From assembly GCA_020746105.1 (NCBI GenBank), contig JAJGST010000022.1:973223-1037222 (forward strand): a stretch of 64,000 bases of DNA. The letters are read 5' to 3'. The notes beneath the pieces are model-generated. The model was not told the origin of the DNA and did not search any database. It saw only the letters and a list, made by a program, of their open reading frames with translations. The position numbers and the translations under genes were made by a program. Of this stretch, positions 45,860-54,994 are shown in pieces. Positions within the stretch are counted from its first letter, which is position 1; each line of letters starts with the position of its first letter. This DNA comes from Trogon surrucura (Eukaryota > Chordata > Aves > Trogoniformes > Trogonidae).

Positions 45860-46564
45860 CTAGTTTAAAGCCCTATCTATTAATCCCGCCAACTCTCCAG
45901 CAAGTATTCTCCTCCCTCTCTGAGACAGCTCTACAGAATCTATATCTCTCATACCCGGTAAATCATAAACTTCCCTGTAATCATAATACCCAAAACATTG
46001 CTGGTGGCACCAGTCTTTGAGCCATGCATTAACTGCATGTACTTTTCTGTTCCTTTCACTATTCCTGTCACCTACTGAAGGGATAGATGAGAAAACTACC
46101 TGTGCCCCTGATCCTTTGATCACCTGGCCTAGTGACTTAAAAGTCCTTTTTAATTCTCTTTTTACTTCTATGACTGATCTCATCACTGCCAGCCTGGACA
46201 ACCAACAATGGGTAATAATCAGTGGGACTCACCAGACTGGGAAGTTTTTTAGTCATGTCCCTAATCCGAGCTCCAGGGAGGCAACAGGCTTCCCTGTGGG
46301 CTGGGTCTGGGTGGCAAATGGGACCCTCTGTTCCCCTTAGGATGGAGTCACCAATGACAACTACCCTCCTTTTCTTTTTAGTTGGACTGGTCCTGATGCA
46401 TGGGGCTGACTTACTCAGCGAAGTCAACCCTATGGCTGCACATTCATTCACCTCTTCACTTCCTTGGCTCTCCTGTTCCAGAGCCCTGTACCTGTTCTGC
46501 AGAGGCAACTGGGCAGGTGAGGGAGGCCGGGCAGGGACCCGCCTACCTCTCCGAGCCAGGACCC
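45860..46564 (-). pseudogene. CR1 ORF1 C-terminal part (L-type), frameshifted
   Basis: SGNH esterase-like domain in two overlapping frames: upstream frame with RRVVVIGDSILRG and DYYPLLVVQAGSDEI, downstream frame with SGAQVVFSSIPSV and VNAWLKDWC, ending LAGLIDRALN. The frame changes near 46150. At 46564 the sequence is cut by the LTR insertion (ACCC duplicated). Confidence 0.85.
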
Positions 46565-46910
46565 TGAAGCCGTGGAAGAACCGTAGTTTTAATTGGTATG
46601 TAAAAGACTCAATATGCTGGGGCAAACAGAATCAGTGGGACAGTGGGACAATGGAGGTGTGAGATAAAGTATTCCACAAGGGGAGCTTTTCCCGGAACCT
46701 TTTCCTCAAGGACAGGATGCCCTTATCTTCAAAGATAGAACGAGATATGCAGAACCAGCCTAGGAGTTAACTGAATGGAGCTCATCAACAGGACACCTCG
46801 ATGAGGACTACAATGACGACCACCTGATGACCACCGAAAGACTATTATGCATGCAGGAGTGGGCGGCAACATGTTAATGAGTTCTCCGAAGTTGCATGAA
46901 TATGTATGTC

Positions 46911-47353
46911 TGTGGATACCCTACATTTTAGTTAGCTGTGCTGGCAGCACTGCGTTGCAGAGTTAAGACTTTCGTCCTTGAGCTCTTTCCTAAACAAGTG
47001 CATAACTCTTGCTTCCTAATTATGAAAAGAGACCCTGACCAGCCAAGTACAGCTCATGTTGAGAGCTTGCCCGTGAGAATGAACAGATAAGGTGCTTCTT
47101 GTACACCAGATGCGCATGGGAGTGAACGGGAGAGTATGATCAAAACAGACCTGGGAAAATCTGTTTTCCCTGTGTGATAACAGAGTGATTGAAGGAATAC
47201 ATGAGCTAATAACAACCCTGGCTGTATAGTCTGATCTCTTGTTTGTAACCCAAAAATAGTGCTTCGTGCTAGTAGGTATAAATACGTGTGCCTGCTTGCA
47301 ATAAAGTGAATTCCGTTTTCCACCATCTCGGAGTTCGTGCGTGCTTCTCAACA
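46911..47353 (+). repeat. 5' LTR of the provirus
   Basis: TGTGGATACC...CTTCTCAACA, 443 bp. TATAAATA at 47277-47284 and AATAAA at 47300-47305 put the transcription start and R region at the far 3' side, so R/U5 is short. Confidence 0.93.
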
Positions 47354-47355
47354 AA

Positions 47356-47374
47356 TGGCAGCCCGAATCGGGAC
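47356..47374 (+). promoter_or_regulatory. Primer-binding site, lysine-tRNA-like
   Basis: TGGCAGCCCGAATCGGGAC starts two bases after the 5' LTR. It resembles the lysine-type sites of betaretroviruses and lentiviruses (TGGCGCCCGAACAGGGAC) with a few changes; the exact tRNA is inference. Confidence 0.7.
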
Positions 47375-47490
47375 TTCATCATATCCAAGAGAAGTACCCC
47401 CCAGTGAGCCGAACGGGGTGATGAATTAACTGACGCGTCCATCCTCGCCCTTCAGGAAACAGGTACGAGGACCGCGGCCGGGGGACAAAA

Positions 47491-49038
47491 ATGGGGCAAA
47501 ACGCAACACGATCGCAACAACTTCATCATGATGTACTGATGTGCATTGCAAAGGAACGCGGTTATAAGATTAGCTCACAGAAAGTGACTCTGTTACTTTT
47601 ATGGATTGGTCGTAATTGCCCCTGGTATCCTGAAACAGGATCTTATGAAATTAAGGATTGGAAACGTGTAGGCGAAGAGCTAACTAAAGCACAACATGCT
47701 GGTCATGACAGTTCGCCTGATAATATAGAGACATGGAAAGCGTTGTTTGCGGCGTTGCGCTCACTGAAACCACGCGCTGCTGATGCTAGTTCTGAGAGCA
47801 GCGTGGCGAGCACTGCGGGCTCTGTTGCTACAGACCTCACTAATGATTTAATTGACTTAGCACCTATGCGGCAGACAGAGACTGCAAGTCAAACGAATTG
47901 TGTAAACCTTTTGTCTTCTCAAACTGAAACGGCGGTACAGACTAGCCAGATTAATCTCACAAGTTTGCAAGAAGGATTGATGAGTGGCTATGAGGGAATT
48001 GCGCTGAGAACTGGGGATCCGGAGGAGGACGACAGTTCCTTTGATGTTGGTCCTGACGACCCCGAGACAGAACCCAACCTTTATCCTCCGCTCACGCCGA
48101 ATAGAGCCATGGTGGCATCTGCACCTACTGCTCAGGACGTTTTTTCGGGACTTTCGAAAAAGGGAAAGGGACTGTCAAAATCTGGCTCGCAGCTGTGTCA
48201 AAATAAGGGTCAGATGAACTCTCTTATTCCACTCAATTATCAACCCCCACCCTATGCACCCCCTCCCTTATCTTCTCCACAGGTTTGTCCAGCACCGTCT
48301 TCTATTACTAGGGTTCAGATTTCCCTGACGGATATTTTAACTGATCGTGATGAGCATGGTTCCCTTAACACTGACTTTTTTCCTGAGGTAGTTAAAGCTA
48401 TGCCAGTAGTCATGCATACGTGGCCGGATGGGACTCAGGCACCAGACCGTCAACAGATTTCTTATAGCATGTTGAAAGAGTTGCGGCGTACAGTTGCTGA
48501 ATCGGGTATTCAATCATCCTATGCTGAAAATTTAATAGAGACAATGAAAGAGGCTTTTCTTATGGTTCCTCATGATTGGAAGGTGATATTTAAGTTGATT
48601 TTAACACCCAGCCAATATACCATTTGGTATGTAGAATACAGGGAATTATGTATGTCCCGTACTACAGTAGCTCAAAATAATAATGCTCCAATTAACCCGG
48701 ATCAACTGTTGGGGGAGGGTCAGTTTGCGAATCCACAGCTTCAAGCTCATCTTACTACAGAACTTTTACAGCTCGCTGCTCAATTAGCAACAAAAGCTTT
48801 TAAAAAGATTCCTGACATGAAAAAATCAAGCAAACCTTTTGGCACTATCAGACAAGCTAACCATGAACCCTACCTTCAATTTATTGATAAATTACAAGGA
48901 GCTATCGAAAGACAGGTAGATGTACCAGCGGCAGCAGATGCATTATTACTGCAGCTTGCTGTGGAGAATGCTAACGCGGACTGTAAAAGAATTCTGGAGA
49001 TGCTGAGATCCACTAACAAAACAGCTACTGTTCTGTAA
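47491..49038 (+). CDS. gag: Gag, truncated before nucleocapsid
   Basis: 515 codons open. MGQNAT at the start fits N-myristoylation. The matrix region (about residues 1-100) contains GRNCPWYPETGSY. A PPPYAPPP late-domain motif lies at about 250-257. The capsid (about 275-500) includes WPDGTQAPD and a major homology region at about 454-475 (QANHEPYLQFIDKLQGAIER). The frame ends with ...STNKTATVL, within a few codons of where RNase H sequence begins, so the deletion removed all zinc knuckles. Known role: virion assembly at the membrane. Capsid and matrix order match betaretroviral Gag; without nucleocapsid it could not package RNA normally. Not restored or joined here. Confidence 0.9.
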   Translation: MGQNATRSQQLHHDVLMCIAKERGYKISSQKVTLLLLWIGRNCPWYPETGSYEIKDWKRVGEELTKAQHAGHDSSPDNIETWKALFAALRSLKPRAADASSESSVASTAGSVATDLTNDLIDLAPMRQTETASQTNCVNLLSSQTETAVQTSQINLTSLQEGLMSGYEGIALRTGDPEEDDSSFDVGPDDPETEPNLYPPLTPNRAMVASAPTAQDVFSGLSKKGKGLSKSGSQLCQNKGQMNSLIPLNYQPPPYAPPPLSSPQVCPAPSSITRVQISLTDILTDRDEHGSLNTDFFPEVVKAMPVVMHTWPDGTQAPDRQQISYSMLKELRRTVAESGIQSSYAENLIETMKEAFLMVPHDWKVIFKLILTPSQYTIWYVEYRELCMSRTTVAQNNNAPINPDQLLGEGQFANPQLQAHLTTELLQLAAQLATKAFKKIPDMKKSSKPFGTIRQANHEPYLQFIDKLQGAIERQVDVPAAADALLLQLAVENANADCKRILEMLRSTNKTATVL

Positions 49039-49039
49039 A

Positions 49040-50140
49040 TATTGTTGCTGATTCACATTATGTGTATGGCCTTTTGTGTAGAATTGTGTTTGCCTTTTTA
49101 AAACATGTTTCTAATCGTGTTCTTTTTATGTTGTTTCAGAAATTATGCTTACTTTGTAGTAATCGGATACACCAATACTTTGTGACACATATTCGTTCTC
49201 ATTCTAATCTGCCTGGCCCGTTAGTCGAAGGTAATGCTCGGGCTGATTCTTTGGCTGCTATGGCTGCTGTTCCTGATGTATTAGGACAGGCTAGACTTTC
49301 GCATGGTTTTTATCATCAAAATAGCAAGGCTTTATCCAAACAGTTTAACATAACATCTCGACAAGCTCAAGATGTTATTTTGTCATGTCCAGATTGTCAA
49401 GCGATCATGCCACTGAACTCTAATATAACAGCAGTCCCTCGTGGTCTTGCTCCCAATGACGTATGGCAAATGGATGTTACACATATAGTTGAATTTGGTA
49501 AACTGAAATATGTGCATGTTACTGTAGATACCTTCTCATCTTTTATTGTTGCCACAGCGCACAGTGGTGAAAAGTTTAGAGATGTTCGACTGCATTTGCT
49601 ACGTGCTATTGCCACATTAGGAGTGCCATCACAGATAAAACGGATAATGGTCCAGCTTATGTTTCTAACAATTTTAAAGTATTTTTACAGGAATGGGGAA
49701 TATCTCATGGGATGGGGATACCTTATTCACCAACGGGACAGAGCATTGTGGAAAGAGCACATCTCACGCTGAAAAGAATGTTACAGAAACAGAAAAGCAC
49801 TGTTGTCGGAATGTCTCCACATGAGAAGTTGTCTAATGCAACGTATGTGTTAAATTTTCTGAATATATCCAGTTTTGATATGTTAACTCCTCATCTGAGA
49901 TCTCAGAAAGAAAAACAGAAAGACTTGCCAAAGCCTAATGTACTGTATAAGGACATTCATACTAATGAATGGAAAGGTCCGGTACCTCTGTTGACGTGGG
50001 GAAGAGGTTACGGCTGTGTTTCTTTATCCACAGGACCTTATTGGCTGCCAGTGAAACGAATTAAGCCGTTTAATGACCATGATTTGGTTCCTATCCCGCA
50101 TGATGTGGCTGTGCAGCATCCTGTTACTTCAGTAGCGTAG
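49040..50140 (+). pseudogene. pol: pol remnant: end of RNase H plus integrase, one frame break
   Basis: First frame (49040-49770): RNase H end (ADSHYVYG; GNARADSLA) and integrase N terminus with zinc-binding His and Cys residues (HGFYHQNSKAL; SCPDCQ at about 49386-49400) and the first catalytic Asp (WQMDVTH, about 49466-49486). A single-base loss in an A run near 49637 shifts the frame before the second catalytic Asp; the rest, including the catalytic Glu (SIVERAH) and the GPY/F-type C-terminal block (LLTWGRGYGC, YWLPVKRI), continues in the other frame to a stop at 50138-50140. Protease and nearly all reverse transcriptase are absent. Betaretroviral type judged from the integrase tail. Confidence 0.88.
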
Positions 50141-50942
50141 CAGCAACACGACCGTGCACTGGGCCTGCCTGTTGAATCCCTTTGTTTCGCCCAGTGACAT
50201 GATGGGACTCTGAGGTACCGATTACCAACGATGACATGGATTGGACTGGGAGAAGATGGTTACGGCTGATGGCAGAGCAATTATGGGAAGATGTAACTGT
50301 TTTCAATGTTACCCGTTGTTCTGATATGTATTCTCCTTGTGTGACTAACAATGAAGCTTATATTGGTTGTATAAGACTGTCTAATCAAAACCACATAATA
50401 GGTGTTAAGGTTTATGGTACTAACCAGCAGAGTGATCTTTCTTTAGCTAAAAGCAAGACGGGGAAACTAGCTGCCTTTTGCTTTGTTAGAAGTGTGTGAT
50501 TAAGGATCAAATTGATAGGGAGACTCCCTTGCATTCTTCCTTCAGCCCTGGCCAAGCTGTGAGAAGAATTCAACGGAGCAAATAACACCAGATGTTCCCG
50601 CACTCAATGTTATGTAAGGTTGTTTATTTAATAGTATAAATGCTGGACCCTCTTGCAGCGACTTCAGAAACCTCACCTACGAGTGGACGCACTGCGTAGG
50701 ATTTCCCAATTGTCGGGAGGGTTCTCCAGAAACGTCGCTGCAACAGGGGCTCCCCAGCACTGCGGGTCTGGATGATTTAGGGATTTGTGTTTAATAGAAT
50801 TTGTTGTTGTGGGAAGTGTTTTGTTTTGTTCTTTATCATTATAGTCAACGATCTCACCTGAAGTGCTGCCCAAGGGGTCCGAAGAACTGAAAAATACATC
50901 TTATGACTTTGATGGTGATCCAAAAAACAAAAAAGGGGGAAT
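50141..50942 (+). other. Provirus 3' region: env mostly deleted, polypurine tract
   Basis: A frame at 50236-50499 (87 codons; MDWTGRRWLRLMAEQLWEDV then VTNNEAYIGCIRLS) may be a leftover env leader or surface fragment, but I cannot confirm it. No transmembrane anchor or fusion-peptide-like stretch is seen in the remaining ~440 bases. The polypurine tract AAAAAAGGGGGA (50929-50940) ends two bases before the 3' LTR. Confidence 0.65.
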
Positions 50943-51385
50943 TGTGGATACCCTACATTTTAGTTAGCTGTGCTGGCAGCACTGCGTTGCAGAGTTAAGA
51001 CTTTCGTCCTTGAGCTCTTTCCTAAACAAGTGCATAACTCTTGCTTCCTAATTATGAAAAGAGACCCTGACCAGCCAAGTACAGCTCATGTTGAGAGCTT
51101 GCCCGTGAGAATGAACAGATAAGGTGCTTCTTGTACACCAGATGCGCATGGGAGTGAACGGGAGAGTATGATCAAAACAGACCTGGGAAAATCTGTTTTC
51201 CCTGTGTGATAACAGAGTGATTGAAGGAATACATGAGCTAATAACAACCCTGGCTGTATAGTCTGATCTCTTGTTTGTAACCCAAAAATAGTGCTTCGTG
51301 CTAGTAGGTATAAATACGTGTGCCTGCTTGCAATAAAGTGAATTCCGTTTTCCACCATCTCGGAGTTCGTGCGTGCTTCTCAACA
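50943..51385 (+). repeat. 3' LTR of the provirus
   Basis: 443 bp, identical by eye to the 5' LTR; TATAAATA at 51309-51316 and AATAAA at 51332-51337. Confidence 0.93.
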
Positions 51386-51542
51386 TATGTCTAAACTGTA
51401 TAAAAGCTGTACGTTTGGCCTTTCTCGGGGCACACACTAGACGGAGCTATCCTCTGTGTGTCCTGCGCAGCAATAAAGAATACCTGCTTAATAGACATCA
51501 GGGCTATTAAGTTCTGATTTCAGCTTTTCACGGCATCAACCC

Positions 51543-52098
51543 GTTTCCATTCCCCCCCATCTCTTTGGTCCCCTCCTTTGACCTGATAGCCAGAGGGGTA
51601 GGGATTCCCTGTTGCATGTGGAGATGGCTGTGTGTGCATCAGGGAGTGGCTCCACCAATCTATCTCTCTTTCACACTCCCTGATGCTCCTCAGCCTCTCC
51701 ACTTCTTCTTTTAGCTCTACCACAAGATGGAGGAGATCATCCAACTGACCGCACCTCACACAGGCACTGTCAGTTGCAGCCTCTGGGAGGCACAGGCTCA
51801 GGCACTCCCTGCAGCTGGCAGCCTGCACAGCTGCATCCTTGTGCTGGAGCACTGTTTGGGTCCCCACACTCCTTCTCGTGGTGGCTTTCTGTCTGGTGGC
51901 AACTATGATGGGAAAAAAAGAAGAAAAAAAAAGGAAAAGAAAATGACACCCCCCCAAAAAAAAAAAAAAAAAAGACCAATAACCACTCCTTTCACCTCTT
52001 CTGCCCAGGGTCTGCAATCCTCGCCCTCCCTGAGCCACCAGTAACACCCCCCTGTGCCCGCGGATCACCAGCGTCCGACAGGTCCTCCCCTCCCCCAC
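51543..52098 (-). pseudogene. CR1 ORF1 N-terminal part (L-type), start codon changed
   Basis: Encodes VATRQKATTRRSVGTQT, a C-x2-C unit (CVRCGQLDD) and the coiled coil (LVVELKEEVERLRSIRE), then ends at the LTR insertion. The position of the usual ATG (MVATR in D and M) reads ATA (near 51910), and an upstream ATG at 52098 is in frame. Whether that ATG was used, or the start was simply lost, cannot be told from the sequence. Confidence 0.82.
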
Positions 52099-52345
52099 AC
52101 TCGCTCCGCTCTCAAGAGTCAGCCGCTCTGGCCGCTTTTGAGTTTCGCGGGCTGCCGGCTTCCTCCTCGCCTACATCACTCGCTCCCGCCTCGCGAGATT
52201 CCCTCTCAGTTCCGGGTCCCGCTCTCTCTTCTCAGCTTCACCGTCCCCGGCAAAGCCCCCTCTCGCCTCAATCCGCCCAGAAACCAGAGAAACAACCGCT
52301 CTTACTGCTGCCGCTGTCCACGCAGTCCGGAGGAGTCAGCCCAAT
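52040..52345 (-). promoter_or_regulatory. GC- and CpG-rich 5' UTR of the L-type CR1
   Basis: About 300 bases far richer in C+G and CpG than anything around it (for example CGCCTCGCGAGA, GCGGGCTGCCGG). It lies just upstream of ORF1 on the minus strand, where a CR1 internal promoter is expected. The leader differs from the D-type leader at 33149. Confidence 0.6.
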
Positions 52346-52525
52346 GATTAGCTAACACTGAGTTTTATATTTATGTCTACAGTATCCTATGTTTGGCATA
52401 TATATTCCATAATCACTGTCCTACTCTTCAAAATTAATAATGCATGCATGAACTTAAATGTGATTAATTAATTGAATTTTGGGGACTTGCAGCTGTTCTA
52501 AAATGTGAACTTATAAGTAAATTTG

Positions 52526-52972
52526 TGTACTGGGTTCAGCTGGGATAGGGTTAATTTTAAATGGGGGGGGGGGGGGGCTAGTCGGGAATTGCTGAACCAA
52601 ACTAGTCGCTAGCCAAAGGGATATTTGATACTATCAAGACATCATACTCGGGGTATATAGAGGGAGCTGGCCAGTCCGTGGTCTCTCTCTTTCTGGTTCT
52701 CAGTCCAGGCGCGTCACTGGGTTCCGGGTGGTGAGATCCGCGTTACATGTTACTCACGTTATATCTGGTTAAACATTACTGTTATTTCACTGTTATTGTT
52801 ACCATTTATGTTCACCATTAAAACAAACTGTTTTTATCTCAACCCCACGAGGCTCTGCCTGCGGCTCCTTTCGGCCTCTTCCCCTCACTCTCAGTAGGGG
52901 GGAGCGAGCGAGGGAGCGACCACGTGGTTCCTTTGTTTCTTTCCCACCGGTCACTCGGCTCGAACCACGACA
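52526..52972 (+). mobile_element. Complete solo LTR with 5-bp target duplication
   Basis: TGTACTGGGTTCAGCTGGGA...CTCGAACCACGACA, 447 bp, flanked by ATTTG (52521-52525; 52973-52977). TATA-like GGGGTATATAGAGGGAG (52650-52666) and CCATTAAAACAAACTG before the 3' end. The G run at 52563-52577 is a homopolymer inside the LTR. Confidence 0.9.
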
Positions 52973-53930
52973 ATTTGTGGAATTGAAAACTTAATCTCCT
53001 CATTTCACATAGATGAAATTACCTATAATTTTACTGGGAATGTGAAAAATGTTTGCTTGTATATTTATACTTAGTTTTAGGAAAGACATTCTCATCTCTT
53101 TGAGTGACCCTGCTAACCTAGCTTATCTCTAATATACAGTCATTTTTCCTACACTTGGGAAAAAGTAAATCTAAAAGTCACTTCTGTTGGGATAAATTAT
53201 GAAATAATAAAGCAGAATATAAGAGATAGAAACAAGTAATTTACAAATTTATTGGAGCAATACACACAAATGCAAAAATCTCTGCTCTAACCAAAAGGTA
53301 AACAAATTATAGAAGTAAGAAAAATGGTAGGAGGATGTAAGGATATAAGCTACTGCATTGATAAAAAGACAGTTTTAAAAAAACTTTGCTTCAAATATAA
53401 TGAAAAATGAAAACAGCAGAGAGTAGGACAATATGATAAGGTCACAGGTAAATAGATAAAAAGTTTATAAGGTCAAATGTAAAAAGACTGGAGAAAGGCC
53501 ACCTAGGCATGAGAGTAGCAAATGACTAATACAAGGAGACAGTTAAAAAGAAAAACAGTTGTGTAGAAACTGAGATCTATTTAGCATTGTGGAAGTCCTT
53601 GTAGAAGCTCATTCTTTATGAAACACTGAGGAAGAAATTGTTCATGGCTTTATTGAAGCCCCTAAAGCTCTTTGATGAACATTCTCGTGGGAGCAAAACT
53701 AAAGCTATTGGGGAGCCATTTTTTTACCTTGTGTCAAACACAGCTCCTGAAAAAAAAAAAGTTTTCTTTAATTTCTTTATCTGAATAGATGTTAATTGTT
53801 TATGATACTTGAGATCTTACTACAGTCTCTTCCATGTTGGCTGGCTCTTTTAGGTAGTCTATTCCTTATGAAAAAAAAATTGCATCAGGAGCTTCACAGT
53901 ATTAGAAGCCTTTAACTGCCTGCAAAATTT
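52973..53930. other. AT-rich intronic sequence, nothing recognised
   Basis: About 960 bases of AT-rich sequence with A runs near 53750; no element or exon recognised. Confidence 0.5.
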
Positions 53931-54994
53931 CACAGAATCACAGAACATTAGGGGCTGGAAGTGACCTCAAAAGATCATCTAGTCCAGCCCCCCTGCCAGA
54001 GCAGGATCACCTACAGCAGGTCACACAGGAAGGCGTCCAGGCGGGTTTTGAATGTCTCCAGAGAAGGAGATTGCACAACCTCCCTGGGCAGCCTGTGCCA
54101 GTGCTCTGTCACCCTCACAGGGAAAAAGTTTTTCCTAATGGTTTTGTGGAACCTCCTATGTTCCAGCTTGAACCCATTGCCCCTTGTCCTGTCATTGGAC
54201 ATTGCTGAAAAGAGCCTGGCTTCGTCCTCCTGACACTCCCTCTTGATATATTTATAAACATAAATGAGGTCACCCCTCAGCCTCCTCTTCTCCAAGCTAA
54301 AGAGATCCAGCTCCTTCAGCCTTTCCTCATAAAGGAGATGTTCCACTCCCTTCATCCCGTTCTACTCCCTGTGGCTCTGCGCTGGACTCTCTCAAGCAGT
54401 TCCCTGTCTCTCTTGAGCTGAGGGGCCCAGGACTGGACACAATATTCCAGATGCGGCCTCACCAGGGCAGAGCAGAGGGGCAGGAGGACCTCTTTCGACC
54501 TACTTGCTACTCCCCTTCTAACACACCCCAGGATGCCATTGGCCTTCTTGCTGAAATCCAGACAGACCACACCCACTGCACGGCCACCATCCATCCACCT
54601 GGTTATGTCTGCAGAAAAGGGTCTCAGGTTGGTCAAACATGACTTCCCCTTGGCAAAGCCATGCTGACTGCTCCTAATAACCTTCTTATCCTTGATATGC
54701 CCAGAGACAGCGCCGGGGATAAACTGTTCCATCACCTTTCCAGGGATGGAGGTGAGGCTGACCAGTCTGTAGTTACCTGGGTCCTTCTTCTTGCCCTTTT
54801 TGAAGACTGGAGTGACATTCGCTTTCCTCCAGTCTTCAGGCACCTCACCTGTTACCCACGACTTACCAAAGATGATGGAGAGTGGCCTAGCAATGACTCC
54901 CGCCAGCTCCCTCAGCACCCGTGGGTGCATCCCATCAGGGCCCATGGATTTATGAATGTTTAAGTGTTCAAACTGATCCTTAACCCAGTCCTCC

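Larger units (their letters stand above)
46911..51385 (+). mobile_element. Betaretrovirus-like provirus, internally deleted, recent
   Basis: 4475 bp with two 443-bp LTRs in which I find no difference by eye, and a 6-bp target duplication TATGTC (46905-46910; 51386-51391). Internal order: primer-binding site, gag, a residual RNase H/integrase part of pol, a short region where env should be, a polypurine tract. The complete family would be roughly twice this length. Nucleocapsid, protease, most of reverse transcriptase and nearly all of env are missing, so the copy is not autonomous. Confidence 0.93.
46565..51538 (+). mobile_element. Outer solo LTR (4-bp duplication) containing a provirus
   Basis: Begins TGAAGCCGTGGAAGAACCG at 46565, is broken at 46910, resumes at 51386 and ends TTTCACGGCATCA at 51538. 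Flanks are ACCC (46561-46564) and ACCC (51539-51542). TATA box CTGTATAAAAGC near 51396-51407 and AATAAAG at 51472-51478 give LTR order in the plus direction. Without the provirus it is ~493 bp. The 4-bp duplication points to a gammaretrovirus-like or related group. It sits in CR1 ORF1 codons that are adjacent in other copies (SRARTR/FAFS region). Confidence 0.85.
41414..52345 (-). mobile_element. Full-length CR1 of a second subfamily (L1), mosaic and twice interrupted
   Basis: The 3' end (41414) and 5' end (about 52345) belong to one minus-strand element: 3' UTR and last codons (41414-41614) of the subfamily seen at 53931; a central block of the other subfamily (41615-44226); then its own RT N terminus, linker, endonuclease and ORF1-ORF2 spacer (44227-45858); ORF1 (45860-46564 and 51543-51910); and a GC-rich 5' UTR to 52345. 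ORF1 is split by a solo LTR with a provirus inside (46565-51538). Confidence 0.88.

Noticed and set aside
50236..50499. A functional env gene
   Set aside because: Only 87 codons, no recognisable surface or transmembrane features.
51948..51973. Poly-A run as an SVA- or SINE-like tail
   Set aside because: It lies inside the L-type CR1 ORF1/5' UTR boundary region (T run on the coding strand) and has no element ending there.
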